A stretch of DNA of 64,000 nt from Bryopsis sp. KO-2023 (GCA_030272585.1 BSYQ01000011.1:4340001-4404000), one strand, 5' to 3'; shown: positions 48,601-60,264, numbered from the stretch's first letter. The notes: generated by a model not told the origin, from the letters alone. Numbers and translations are program-made.

Positions 48601-49564
48601 GGTGATGGTGCGACGTGAAAACTTAGGGGCCCGCGGGTTGAACAGCTTGATCATCTCAGCCCAGCCAGGCGAGTCAGCCACACTTAACGGCAGCCCCTCA
48701 CACGCAATCCAAAGGGCCACTCCCTGTGCAGCATTTTTCCACATTGGGGATTGTGGGGGCCAGGCCTTGGCCTGCACAAACTGCTCCAGCTGGGTATCGC
48801 GCTGCGAGGGGCTGCAGGTAACCACAATTAATCAGGCACAAAAGAAAAAAAAACAGACAACAGGAAATTATATGATATCAGCAGATTTGAGATCAAACCC
48901 AGTTGATGAAGAACTTACTCTGTTTGCTGGAGGCGTGCTTTTAGAGCATCCTCGCTGGTGATCCCGTGGGACTTTGCATGGCCTAAGGGCGTGGTTAGGG
49001 AAGAGTTGGAGTACGACACCAACTTGTCGCAAAGCTGGCACCGTAGAAACTTGGCCCCAGGTGTGGGTGCTTCCACCTGTGAATAGAAAAAAAAAGAAAA
49101 CACAAAAACAAATCAAATGTTGCATTCGTTATCAATACCGACATCAATGCGTTACTGCACCGATGTGTGCGTTACTGCACCGCCTATGGCGTTGCGGTAC
49201 CGTCTTTCATCGGTGTTCGTAACGCAAAAAAACCGGTGCTGCACCGGATGACGTTTTTTCTCACCTGAAGGACCCCCCCGATCGAAAACAACGCTTTCAC
49301 CCAAGCGTGCTTTGATGCCTTCCTTTTTTTGACATCGCCACCCTTTCCAGCCTCCGCCGCCCTCTTCTTCGACGACGCCGCCGTGCTAGGCCCCCCACTG
49401 CTGCCGCCACCACCCCCAGTTCTCTCCGCCTGCTCCATCACCACCTCCAACCCTGAACGCTCTTCCACCCTCGGCCCCTTGCCATGCGCGGGCTCCTGCA
49501 CTGGTCTCTCCTCTGGGCGATCGCCCCCCGCCCCACTTCCACTCACAGGCGCTCCGGAGTCCAT
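45636..49564 (-). CDS. hAT transposase with BED zinc finger
   Basis: Cut-and-paste transposase. Nine exons, every junction in phase: 49265-49564, 48919-49076, 48595-48811, 48219-48474, 47552-47801, 47120-47404, 46884-46994, 46402-46672 and 45636-46109 (773 residues). Order: a low-complexity N-terminus rich in Gly, Ser and Glu with a KKRK signal; BED-type finger (CQLCDKL...HAKSH); the TCDAWTS block with the first catalytic Asp; IVTDCGSN with the second; CDTRWNSTFHM, the hAT RW motif; and the C-terminal dimerisation block YPILQAVAVDFLVVPASSAESERSFS. No stops or shifts were seen. The gene is GC-rich and more intron-dense than many hAT transposases. Nuclear protein by inference. Confidence 0.93.
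46125..46318. repeat. hAT motif array in transposase intron 8
   Basis: About a dozen ggtacagtaacg-like units between the last two transposase exons, the same motif family as the element ends. Confidence 0.78.
47855..48060. repeat. hAT motif array in transposase intron 4
   Basis: Tandem and inverted copies of cgttacaacaacg and ggtac-type motifs within the intron between the two exons carrying the first and second catalytic Asp. Confidence 0.78.
49125..49258. repeat. hAT motif array in transposase intron 1
   Basis: Several gcgttactgcaccg-type repeats between the first exon and the BED-finger exon. Confidence 0.72.
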
Positions 49565-49619
49565 AGTGTTTTTTTGATTTTCTTTCCGTTGTTTTTGCCC
49601 TCTTTTTCGATACCGTTGA

Positions 49620-50022
49620 AGTCTACCGTAACGTGCAACAGGAAAAAAACCGACGGCAGAAACCTAGCTTAAACCGGTCACACAAACGCGGTACACATGA
49701 AAACGACAAGGAGTGGCGGCATCGTTGCTGTAACGTCCCCACACGTTGCAGTACCGCCATGTCGTTACTGCAACGTCAATACGTTGTTGTAACGAACATC
49801 GTTATTGGAACCGTGTGTGTCGGTGCAGCAACGTGTGTGGAACGTTGCAACAACGACCGTTACACGGGTGGCGCCCGTTGGCGACAACGTATTGTACCGA
49901 TTCGGTACCGATGTTGTACCGTAACGTGAAAATATCCGGTACCGTACCGTACCGTAACGACCCCTTACGGTACGGTACGGTATGTAACGTGTCGTACCGT
50001 ACCGTAGGGGGTCGTTACGGTA
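49620..50022. repeat. hAT motif array, right end and transposase 5' region
   Basis: Dense cgttgctgtaacg, gttactgcaacg and accgtaccgtaacg copies between the transposase start and the right terminus. The transposase promoter must lie within this array. Confidence 0.8.
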
Positions 50023-50566
50023 CAGCCCAGCTCTGCCCATATGCCGAGGTCACAGAGGAAGAGACCACGGAGAGAGCACGTGTCATTCTTAAGCACGTTG
50101 CGCCGACCACACATGAAGGACGCGCAATCTACAAAATGATCACTAATGCGCTGAAGGCTACAGAGTGGTTTATTCAGGACCCAGACAATCCAGAGCGAAG
50201 GATTCGACTGACTGACGAGGAACGCATAGAGACTGCGTGCTGGGATTCTATCAAGGCGAATCTAAACAATCTCCTTCCAACGGAGAGTATTCTCAGTCCA
50301 GAACAAAGGATCTTGTCGTTGAAGAAAGAAAAAGGGGAGTCTTTGTTGGCGTTCACGAGCAGGTTCAAGACTGTCTGTGACGAATATCCCCATGTGGCTC
50401 CATCGAGAAAGCTGCAGTTGTTACTAAACAAACTGCCCACGGATGTTCGAAATACATTAGCAGGATATGATATCCTGCAGACGAGTCTCGACCAAGTCAT
50501 CCAGGTTGTTCGCAGAAGAACGGATTGGTTACTCGCTGGAAATTTGAGTGATAAAGGAGTCGAGGA

Positions 50567-51032
50567 CAGAGATAGGACTTGGGCCAAAATTCTGGTCCGG
50601 CTACGGTCCGGTCCGGTTACGGTCGAGTTACGGTTCCGTATTACGGCCGTAACTCCGTACCGTAACCGGAGTAATATGTTGTTTTTACGGTACGGAACAG
50701 GTACGGTATAGCTACGGTAGCCCCTAAATCATCGTGAAGTAGTGTGGTTCAGTGCTAAAGCGTTAGGCTGTAGTCTGTAAGGTCGTGGGTTCGAATCCCC
50801 CTGGGTTCCTTTGGGTTCTCGGGACCCTGCGGGGGTTACTATTTACGGTTTACGGTTGGTACGGTGGTTACGGTCGGTACGGTCCGGTACCGGAGCAGTA
50901 CGGAGTGGTACGGTGGTCCGGTTCCGAGCACGAAAACCACTCCGGTCCGGACCGTAACTACCGTAACCGTAAGTGACCGGAGTGGGGTTACGGTACGGTT
51001 TACGGTACCGTAACCGGAAAGTCCTATCTCTG
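50567..51032. mobile_element. hAT-type MITE with an internal tRNA-like sequence
   Basis: Termini cagagataggactt on both sides in inverted orientation (14 identical bases), flanked by a perfect 8-bp duplication gtcgagga (50559-50566 and 51033-51040). It is 466 bp with no coding capacity and is built largely from ttacggt/ggtacgg motifs resembling those of the complete hAT. It is inserted in the LTR element, downstream of the larger hAT insertion. Confidence 0.9.
50735..50809 (+). other. tRNA-like (Pol III type) sequence inside the MITE
   Basis: Contains a perfect B box, ggttcgaatcc (50788-50798), and an A-box-like tggttcagtgc (50745-50755) at tRNA spacing. The T arm has one mismatch and the anticodon loop position could read GTA, but the anticodon and acceptor stems pair poorly. 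I read it as a decayed or captured tRNA-derived sequence, not a working tRNA gene. Confidence 0.6.
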
Positions 51033-54000
51033 GTCGAGGATGCTATGGAGATCGACGCTCTGGAGTTGAGTAAGGGAAGTGTTTCGGCTTTGGAAGGAAC
51101 TTCGTCGCATGTGGATACGTTGAGACGCGTGCCTATTTCCACGCTCAAACATTATGTTGCTGATTTCGCGAAACGAGATAAACGCTTTCGTTCGTTTTTG
51201 ACCTATCTCGTGAAAAGCCAAGGTACTGGAGAAGGAGGGGAAAAGGCACGCCCATTCACTCGTCAGCGTTCAAAAGGAGGTCGTGGTGACAAACAGCCTG
51301 GGATATTTCACGTGGATACTGACGACGCCACGAAGGATGACAAAGTTGACGAGTATTTTGAGGACGATATTTTCGCTGAAGAAGATCCTATGGCAGAGGA
51401 AGGTGAAATAGTGAATGTCGCCATCGCTGACGAAATGGACAAGGCAGGCATCAATTTCGCAAGCTCGCTGTTATACTGCCCAGTGGTTTTGAATGATCGC
51501 GTTACGATGAATGGACTCGTCGACACTGGTGCATCTATATCGATTATCTCCTCCTGCACCTTGAAGCGAGCTGGGTCTGAGTTGAAAGTTGACATGGCGC
51601 GCTCAGCTATACGCTGTTTTAACCAAACCACGTTGCAGGCGAAAGGAGTTGCGGAGATGCACGTGACCCTGGGAAAGAAAACCATGTTGCATGAGTTCAT
51701 GGTTTGTGATGAGGTTTCGCATGATCTGCTGGTGGGCAACGACTTATTGAAGCGATTTGAGTGCAGGATTAATCCAGCGAAAGGTTTAATCGAGATGAGT
51801 CGACAAACGGCAGTGCAGTGTTTGGCTGTTCGAGGCGAAAACACATATACCAAAGGCGTTGAGGCAAAGGAGGTTGCACCCACGACAGTTACGATCCAGG
51901 CTACAGAAAGAGGAGTGGTGGAACCAGTGCAGCGAGGCGAGAATGTTTTTATTCCAGTGGGTCGTTCTTTCGTGATCGCATCTAAAGCCTCTCGCACTTT
52001 CATACTGCCGTTTCGCGCAGACCGCAGTATCCCTGTTTTCGACTCTGGACGCATGCCTATCGGCCTCCTCACATCATCGTCGCTATGGGAAGCGGGAAAA
52101 CCTCTTAAGGTAACGGTTTTCAATGCTTCGAGCAGGGCAGTTCACGTTGGCAGTCGCACTGCTGTGGTTGGATTGTCGGTGGGTGATTTTCGATTTCAAA
52201 TTCAATTAGCTCATCAGGACAGTAAACGCATTCGGTGCGTTTAATGGAGCAATAAATGATGGAAATAAAGACTCAGAAATGGATGTGAAGAGTTTGTTAT
52301 TATCACACATTCAAAAAAAATATGCTGAGCTCTTTTCACAGCCCATCGGGAAATTTAATAAGGAGACAGTTGAGGACATGCCTTTTATTTCCTCGGATTC
52401 TTTTTCTAACTTTCGCCAAAGAGATTTGACTGGGCGTTTTTTTGAAGTAGTGAAACGTGAAGTGGCAGAATGGGTTAGCTTGGGGCTGGTAAAGAAGGTA
52501 TCTTTTACACCTAAGGTGACGACTCCTTTAGTCGTCGTTCCTAAACCCCGCAGTCAAAAACTGCGGGTTTGTTTTGATTTCAGGATGCTTAATGCTAGCA
52601 TTAAGCAAGTTTATTCGCCTCCACTGGATAGAGGGGCTATTTTGAAAAGAATGCAAAAAAAAGAAAGTCTTTTCACAGCTAGATATAGCCTCTGCCTTTA
52701 TGTGCATTCCTATTTCTGATGGAATAGCCACATACTTTGGTTTTGAGTTTGGAGGTCAAAATTATGTGATGACAAGGCTAAAAGAGGGCTATCATAATAG
52801 CATGCATTACTATATGCGTGCTATGCACTTTACTTTGGCAAAAGTGCGAACCAAGCTACCGCCAGGAGTCGAACTGCATGCATATGTTGACGACCTGGCG
52901 TTAGCCACTGACGATCTGGCGACGCATCGCGTCGCGCTGGACATTTTACTGGATGAACTCCATAAGGATGGCTGGAGTCTCCAACTCGAAAAGTGTGAGT
53001 TTTTTAGTTCTTCTATCTTTTTTCTTGGCGTGCATGTGAGTTCCACTGGTTTCAAAATGGATCCTCAAACGCTTAATAAAATCGAGGATCTTCCTATTCC
53101 TCAAAACAAATTTGATTTGCGCGGTTTCTTTGGGTTGATGAATGGGTTAGCGAGTTTTCATCCGTTTTTGCATCGCACAGTTGCGCCACTGAAGTGTTTT
53201 CGATCGGCTGATCCAGTGGCTTTTCAAACTGATGATTTTCGTTCTTTGTGGCAGTCGTTGGTTTCTTCGTTGACTAATAAACTTTGGGGCTTAGATTTTT
53301 TTGACCACGCCTCTAAGGAGCCGATGAAAATTTTTCTAGACTCTTCCAGTGTTGGGCATGGGGCTGTTTTACTGCAGGGCGAACGAATCATTCAGTTTTG
53401 GAGTTCGATAAACTCCCGTTCGTGGTCCTCTAGCAATCATGCGGAATTAGATGGTTTTTGCAAAGCAGTGGCTGCTTTTCAGCCTTTTTTAGTCGACCGT
53501 CCTTTTTCGGTTTTCACCGATAATAAAGCTGTTCTTGGGATTTTTAATCCTGAGAATCATTCGCCGTTTGTATTACGGCGCTTGGATGATATACAATCTT
53601 TGTGTATCTGTCCTTTTTCTGTGGAGCACATTGCTGGTGCGCACAATGTCCTGGCAGATGTGTTGTCGCGTTATGAGTATTTCGCAGGAAAGCGTTCTGC
53701 CGCTTCTCATGATGCGGCTGCAGTGGATTTGACTTCGCCTTCTCCTATTCCTACGCCATGGCTGGTTTCGCTGTTGACTGATGCGTATACCGGTCCTGTG
53801 TGGCGTTTGCTGACCACTAATGAGGTGGACGGATGGCTGTTGGATACTCGAGTGGAAGAGGTTCGCCCGCAATTTCGTATTCAGGAGGGTCGTTTGCTCA
53901 AATTGTCCAAAGTCGGCACCTGGCGTTTGATGATTCCTAAGCAATACGCCCCTGCTCTGTTAAAGAAAGCACATGATGATCTGGGACATAGTAATCGTGC

Positions 54001-55016
54001 TTTAACTGAGGAACGACTCGCTGCTCGCTATGTTTGGGATGGAATGCATCGCGACATCAAGCAGTATGTCGACTCCTGTGAAGAGTGCCAGCGTTGTCTC
54101 AAAATCGCTCCCACAGCGGAATTGCGACCAATCAAAGAGATGGAGCCTTGGGGACTGGTGGGCTTAGATTTTATTGGCCCGTTACCCCAAAGTGGTGGCT
54201 GTCGGTATATTCTCGTGGCGATCGACTATGCCACGCGATGGCCAGAAGCTAAAGGAGTGGAGCTGGCGGACAGTAAGACGATCTGTGCATTTTTGGACAC
54301 TCTTCGATTTCGTTTTGGAACGCCCAGGCGCATTATTACAGACAATGCGCCAGCATTTGTGAGTGAACAGGTCCAAGCCTATTTAGGTGACCATGGAATA
54401 GGGCGACTGGAAATTTCAGCTTATTCGCCTAAAACAAATGGGTGTGTCGAGCGAATGAACCAGACGATTATGAATGCGCTGAAGAAAAGCTGCTTGGGAC
54501 AAGGGCATGAGTGGGAGAATCATTTGGAACGTGTGCTTTACGGGATACGCACACAGCGCAATGCTACTACGCAGATGACTCCTTTCGAAGTCATGTATGG
54601 GTTCAAGCCGCGGGACTGGATGGATGATGCAGTCACCCAGGAGATTTTGGAACAGCAAGAAAGTACTTCGACAGTTCTCAGGCTTTCGCGATTGGAAGAC
54701 AATCGTATACTGGCGAATCAACAAATGACTAAGGCGCAGTCGAAAATGCGGTCGTATTATGATGCTACAAAACGCGGGTCGCAGAGAAAGGAGTTTCGAT
54801 TGGGTATGGCTGTTTTACTTAAAAACGAACGAGGTCAAAAGAATAGCAAATTTGCAGGTCGCTGGAAAGGCCCATTTAAAATAGTCAGTGATTATGGGTC
54901 TGGGATTTTTTTATTGGCAACACCTAAAGGTGCACTGCTGAAAGGCTTAGTGCACCATGATCGATTGATTCGATATGAGAAAAGGGACGAAAAAGGAGTT
55001 TAGCACAAAAGAAGCG

Positions 55017-55227
55017 TGTGAGCGCCAAAGTGGTAGATGACTGAAATGAGGCAGTAGTGGACGAAAGGAAGTGGTGCTGTGTAACGTGGGGTAGTGCGAT
55101 AGTGAGGGAATCTTGTGGACAGTTTGATTAGTCGTGGGAAGGTATAAAGTTCGACAGGGAAACTTGTAAACAAGAGACAGCGAACGTTTGTTCGCGTTGA
55201 GTTAGGTCTGCGCTCGAGTTTATTACA
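55017..55227 (+). repeat. 3' LTR
   Basis: 211 bp copy of the 5' LTR, with no difference seen by eye. Followed by the second copy of the ctcc duplication. Confidence 0.93.
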
Positions 55228-55231
55228 CTCC

Positions 55232-55740
55232 CCAGAGTGGGGGGATTTCGAAGTGTGCATCCCACCAGGATTGAGGGGAGGGGCTGTAATAATAATGTGA
55301 AATGGAGGATTTTTTTGTGCACTTAGAATTCCTCATTTGTTGGTTTCAAGCGTTTCATCTACAACCTCTTGTTCTCTTCGGCTTTTGCTTTTGCTTTTGC
55401 ATTAATTTCTCCTAAATGCTGTCAGCCCAACCCTCCCCCAATTCCCCCAAACCAAAGGAAAAATACACTTTGTGGAGTTTCGCAGTGTTTTCCTATCCTA
55501 CATGAGAAACATTTTTTTCTTTCGGCAATACGATGTACAAGTACAAGTACAAGTGGCCCAACAAATACAGAGCACGTCCGTTCATTCACTGTTGGTCCGA
55601 AACTCCTTGCACCTCAACATACAAGTGAACATCATCTCCCCATGGCGCCAATCCAAACTCTTTTATAGATTACAAAAAGTACTCTGAAACACCCCCGAGG
55701 GTCTTAAAACCCTAATCATTGCATTTTGATGATGTATGGA
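55232..55740. other. Spacer 3' of RAP gene
   Basis: Non-coding; includes a short gtacaagtacaagtacaag repeat near 55530-55550. No gene is supported. Confidence 0.45.
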
Positions 55741-58700
55741 TCAGGTGGGGCTATCTGGAACCCTGACGAAACTCTGGTCCAATTCCTCAGAAAACTCCTC
55801 TATTAGCAATCCCTTTTCTATGAATAGAGTGGTCAAAGCCGCCATTTTCCATTTTGAAGACATGTAGTTTGGTAAGAGAACCACCTGGGAAAACAATCCC
55901 AAAACAATAATCGGTGGGGTGAGTTCATAGTTTTAGTTTCTGTAGATCTGCCTGTGGGTCAATAATCATTGTTGCACTTCTCTGAACTGGAGAAAAAGGG
56001 GGACTTTTTGTAAAAAGAAAGCAGCTGTGCAGGAATTGAAAACCTAAAATTGGTATTTTATGAAAAGTAGAATGCCATACTCCAAAGATCGAACTCTTGG
56101 ATAAAAATATTTGTAAATGTTTTGTATGTTTCCACTAGGTTTAATTTTGTTTTCAGTTTTTTTCATCCCCAGAAATTTAAACAATAATAAACAAAAACTG
56201 GAATGCAAATTGGTGTCACAGCGTGTCATAATTTGAGAATAATTTGGCATCTCCGAAAATTGAGATGGTGTTTGTCCCCCCACCTGGTATCCACTTGCTT
56301 CTAGAACTTCGTTTCGAAAATAGGGCTCCCCCATGAGCAGCCGATGACCATGTCTGGATAAATAATCGAAACTATCAATTTGATTCTCTTGAAAATTTGC
56401 AACCTCATCGCATACAATGGCTAAATCCAACCCTCCTGGGACCTCCACCAACATATCCAATCGGAGCAGCTCCTCAGCCACCAGCACATTCCTATCGATT
56501 TCCATTCCCAGAAGGGCAAAGTACTTACTGATATTCGGTTTCAATTCAGATCTTTGGACCTTCATGTTTTCTCGCCATCGCTCCTTGGCCAAATCGAACA
56601 GAGGGTTAAATTTTGTCGAGCTCACATCAATTCCATGGATGTATTTCAAGCACAAGTATATGTTCGTCAAGCGAATCCAGTCTGACATGGAAACGACATC
56701 CTTCTCGCTTATCAACCCTAAAACCCTCTCCAACACTTTTCCCACATAGTCCATCGAAATTCTGTCAGAAAACCTGACTAATCCCCACAACACTTTGGTC
56801 AATGATGTTATGCTAGGTCCGGAATCCAAATTGAGCAGAGCCCATTCCCTACAAAACTGGTAAAACATTTTCACATCGAAATTGGGCCAGTCGATGGAAG
56901 CCAGCAAGTTAATCCTCGCACTTGTTTCCAGCATCACCCCCACTTCCGTCCAATTAGCGATTTCTCGTCGAGGCAATCGGACCAGTGAATGGTACCTTTT
57001 CAACAGCTCCAGCATTTTATCGAATTTCAAGTTTCGGATTTTTCCCAGCGACTCATACAAAACAGACACCTCACTGGAGGAATACTCAACAGCCCCACGT
57101 GGTATCCGGTCCATCAACCGCCCGACACACTCCACCAGTTTCTTAACAAAATCTTTTCGATCTCTGGTTTCTTCCTTGATAATTTTCTTTCCAGCTGGGT
57201 CGACCTTCGTGTGGCTTTTCCGGAGTGATTTGTTCGCCTGTTTCGTTTCGTTTTCAAGCAGGCCCTTAATCAAAGAAATATCATAAACCATATTTGATAT
57301 TTGACCGGGGCTGAGATCAGTAACTCTTTCGTCACACTTGTCCAGTAGTCTTCCCATAAGGCCGATATCTGTGGTGCCACTTCGAGCGAACCCATCAAAT
57401 ACACCCAACAATTCATCCAAAGAAAACCTATCCAATCTATCCAATTTCAAAACCTCATTCCCCAAGGCATCCACCAAATCAGGATTTCCCAGCTCCAATT
57501 TGCCGACCCCAGAAATGATCTTGGCCAATTGCTGTCGCTTCAACCGGGTTAATCGCAATGGATTGGACACCTCGGTGCCTAGTTGCAACACCAGCCCTTG
57601 ATTCAATCTACAGTCTTGGACCACCCCCAAACTGTCGACCAAATGGGTGAAATAAGCATCGGACATCTCTGGAATTCTGCTCGCAATCGCTGGGCCCAGC
57701 AAATCCATCAATTCAGCGTTCCAATACATCAGCTTACCAAAGGCCCACACCAACTTCACCATATCATTCACACCCAACGACAATACATTTCTTTCCACTC
57801 TTAGCCACTCCGTGAGCACCTCCCTCAGCGGATTCAAAACTTGCATGTTTCTGTACCCATAATTCGCACATCCATGCAAAAAATCAGAAATGTTAGCTCC
57901 ACTGCAAACATCCCCTCGACCGAATTTCTCCAGAAACGCCCTCGCAACCACCTCCCCCAGCACTTTCACCAATTGATCCTCTGAATTCCACTCCCCAGTC
58001 TGACTGAGCAACCCCAGGCCCCGCATGATGCTGGCCAACACACCCACATCGAATTCATCCCTCCAAAGAGCCCGCCGAACCCTACAATTCTCGACCAAGC
58101 TCTTGACAAAAACATGGCATTCGGTGTTCAGAAAATGCTCCTTTTCGACCTCTTTGAAATGGTCCCTCGCCAAAACCCCCAGGGCATGCACGATCATCCC
58201 GACATCTTTCGGATCGAATGTCTCCATGCCTAGTGGGTTGTCCAGCACTTTTTCCAGCAGCCGTTTGAACAAACGCTCGCTAACGAACCCCACGACACTG
58301 CATGATTCCAGGATGAAGGCAAATCTGGAGGGTGTGGTTCGGTCGATGTCTTGAAGGGCAGCCTTGGAGCATTTTTCCCATTCTTCCAATGTATCAGCAT
58401 CTGCTTTTGGACCGGAAACTTTCGCACGCAATCGGCCCAGCTTTGCCCTTTTTGTCAGTCGGTCGTATTGTTTAATTATGGGGTCTCGTAGGGCTCTGAG
58501 TGAAAAACGTACCCAAAAATGCTTTTCAGAAACAAACTTCTGATTTTCCTTTGAAAATATATATTTTATGTTCTTTTACACAGTGGAGGGATGCTCTCAT
58601 TTTCAAGGGGGGGGGGGGGGGGGGAATATCCACAATTTGATAAAGAACATTGACTTTTTAATTGAACATTAAAAAAGCTTTATTCGATCATCAGTCACAG

Positions 58701-59357
58701 TTTTAATGATGCACAATATCCTTTTATAAAATGAAAATTCTGAAAACCAAAACCCACCCTTCTCCATGAAAGTTTTCACTCTCTGCTGGGATTCGTTTTC
58801 TGGCATCTCCAATTTCTGACTTAGTGTTTGGGTTTGCAAACGGATTGGTGTGGTTTGTTGAGACAATGGGGGTCCCCTGCAAAAAGAATTCAAAAACATT
58901 TTGACTTAGTGTTTTGGCAGCCACATATCATCTATTTTTAGACTGGACTGCATGAGGCTGGCACATTCATTTCTGTTGAAAACAAATTTTTCAATTGTTT
59001 ATCTTTCATCTCCAGATTCATGACAGTGTCCTCTCAACTGACCAACAATTTATTTTTTATTTATTTTTAAATTTAGTGGTGTGCAGTCTTTGGGCTTTTC
59101 TTTCATCATCAAAATTACGATTTCCCTTATCGAACTAGAGCCTTTCAACTACTTTTCGTCACCTCTTTCGCTGATTGAGCGTTTCTTGGCGCTGTCACAT
59201 CACCAATGTCAAAGCGTTCTTCCCCGAAGGCAGTCGCCGACGACCTTGTGATGACGTCTATACAATCTCCTGGGCGTGCTCTGAGAACACAGCGCGAGAT
59301 GCTGTCGACGGACAGCCTCCAGAGAATTCGATCAAGGATTGGGAAGCGGCGAAGCAT
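55741..59357 (-). CDS. RAP-domain protein, predicted organellar RNA-binding factor
   Basis: Probably acts on organellar RNA (processing, stability or translation), as known for RAP and heptatricopeptide proteins. Exons: 59163-59357, 58758-58876, 56284-58495 and 55741-55884 (889 residues). The N-terminus MLRRFPILDRILWRLSVDSISRCVLRARPG is Arg-rich and amphipathic, typical of a mitochondrial transit peptide; an in-frame stop precedes it. Many 35-40-residue helical repeats follow, with motifs HALGVLAR, MRGLGLL, LHGCANYGY and LVWAFGKL. The C-terminal RAP domain is split by the last intron: GEPYFRNEVLEASGYQ joins VVLLPNYMSSKWK. That splice was chosen because it completes the domain; reading on without it gives an unrelated tail. 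Paralogue at the left end of the window. Confidence 0.88.
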
Positions 59358-60264
59358 GGCGCTCTGGAAGGCCTTCTACAGCTCCAGAGTGAATCTTCAA
59401 AAGGGTGTAGACAAAAAAAAAGCCGTGGTCCTTCCTTCCAGCGCGGATACGCTCGCGTCATTAACATGCCACCAGCAGCGTTGCAAAATCGCAAGAGATT
59501 GGACGCAGCCGCCCGCTTTCTGCTGATAGAATCAATTTGGCCTGTGGAAAACTCCTTCAGATGCTCGCAGAGACGGCTGGCCGTGGGGAGATTCATCCAC
59601 CATTCATGTGCGGTTCATTAATTCGCGTTTTTCTTTCAATTTACGTTTTGTTTTGGCCTTCCTTTTGGGGAAGGGACACTCCACTGGATCGTAGAAAGAT
59701 CGACTTCGTTGTGATTCTTTTTTCTTATCGATTAGGTGCAAGAGCTCATCCATTGCATTTACAGCTGCAATTCACGGAGCACTTTTTTCAGTAATGGAAC
59801 AAGGACCATTCAAAATTGATCTTACATATCATCACATCACATACCTCACATAAAACCCCACCTTCCTTCCCAACAACTATTTTTGTTCAAAGATCCCCAG
59901 AGTCGATGTCAAATTCGATGGCCCCTTAAAGGCCACATGTCAAATGACACCCCAGCCAGAGATCCTGGTTTCAAAAAACAAAACACTAACACAAATATGG
60001 TACAGCCCCGCGAGCAAACGAAGAAAAAAAAAATACCCCCCTACCCTCAAAAAAAGCAAAAAAAAAGGGCACTAGGTGGTGTCAGCCACTGCTCTTTCCT
60101 TCATTCGTTGTTGTTTTTTTCAGACTTTGGAATAATGTATTTTGAAAAGCGCTTTTTCAAGGCTGCCTTGAGAAATCCATAAAGTTCTCTCCTGATACAT
60201 TGTCCTGGAAAAAATATTCGACGAAAAGGGTCGTATTTCCCCCAATCCATGTTTTGAGGTGTTT
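59358..60264. other. Spacer between saposin and RAP genes
   Basis: Holds the RAP gene promoter and saposin 3' flank. A plus-strand frame at 59206-59526 runs into this region but overlaps the RAP transit-peptide exon antisense and is treated as incidental. Confidence 0.45.

Larger units (their letters stand above)
44779..50035 (-). mobile_element. Autonomous-looking hAT DNA transposon
   Basis: Terminal inverted repeats start cagagctgggcagta on the left and cagagctgggctgta read inward on the right, matching at 14 of 15 positions. A perfect 8-bp target duplication, cccatatg (44771-44778 and 50036-50043), flanks it. The element is 5257 bp and carries a full-looking transposase gene on the minus strand. 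It is inserted in the gag-like part of the LTR element and so postdates it. Both ends and three transposase introns are filled with degenerate gttac/gtaac and ggtac motifs. Conserved ends, intact gene and a young host element all point to recent activity. Confidence 0.94.
44180..55227 (+). mobile_element. Ty3/gypsy-type LTR retrotransposon, interrupted by two hAT-type insertions
   Basis: Two 211-bp LTRs (TG...CA) flank the element, with a 4-bp target duplication ctcc (44176-44179 and 55228-55231). Just inside the 5' LTR, tggtttcggagc resembles an initiator-Met-type primer-binding site. Parts in order: gag-like region, aspartic protease (DTGAS near 51.5 kb), reverse transcriptase (about 52.3-53.1 kb), RNase H (about 53.3-53.7 kb), integrase with HHCC and catalytic core (about 53.9-54.9 kb). 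Protease-RT-RNaseH-integrase order places it in Ty3/gypsy. The LTRs look identical to each other by eye, so the insertion is young. It is now broken by a 5.3-kb hAT and a 466-bp MITE, and has about one visible break in its reading frame besides these. Confidence 0.92.

Noticed and set aside
50735-50809. Functional tRNA-Tyr(GTA) gene
   Set aside because: B box and loop fit, but acceptor and anticodon stems pair poorly and it lies inside a MITE.
59206-59526. Plus-strand open frame of about 105 codons that looks protein-like
   Set aside because: It is antisense to an exon encoding a mitochondrial-type transit peptide whose start, donor and phase all fit the RAP gene.
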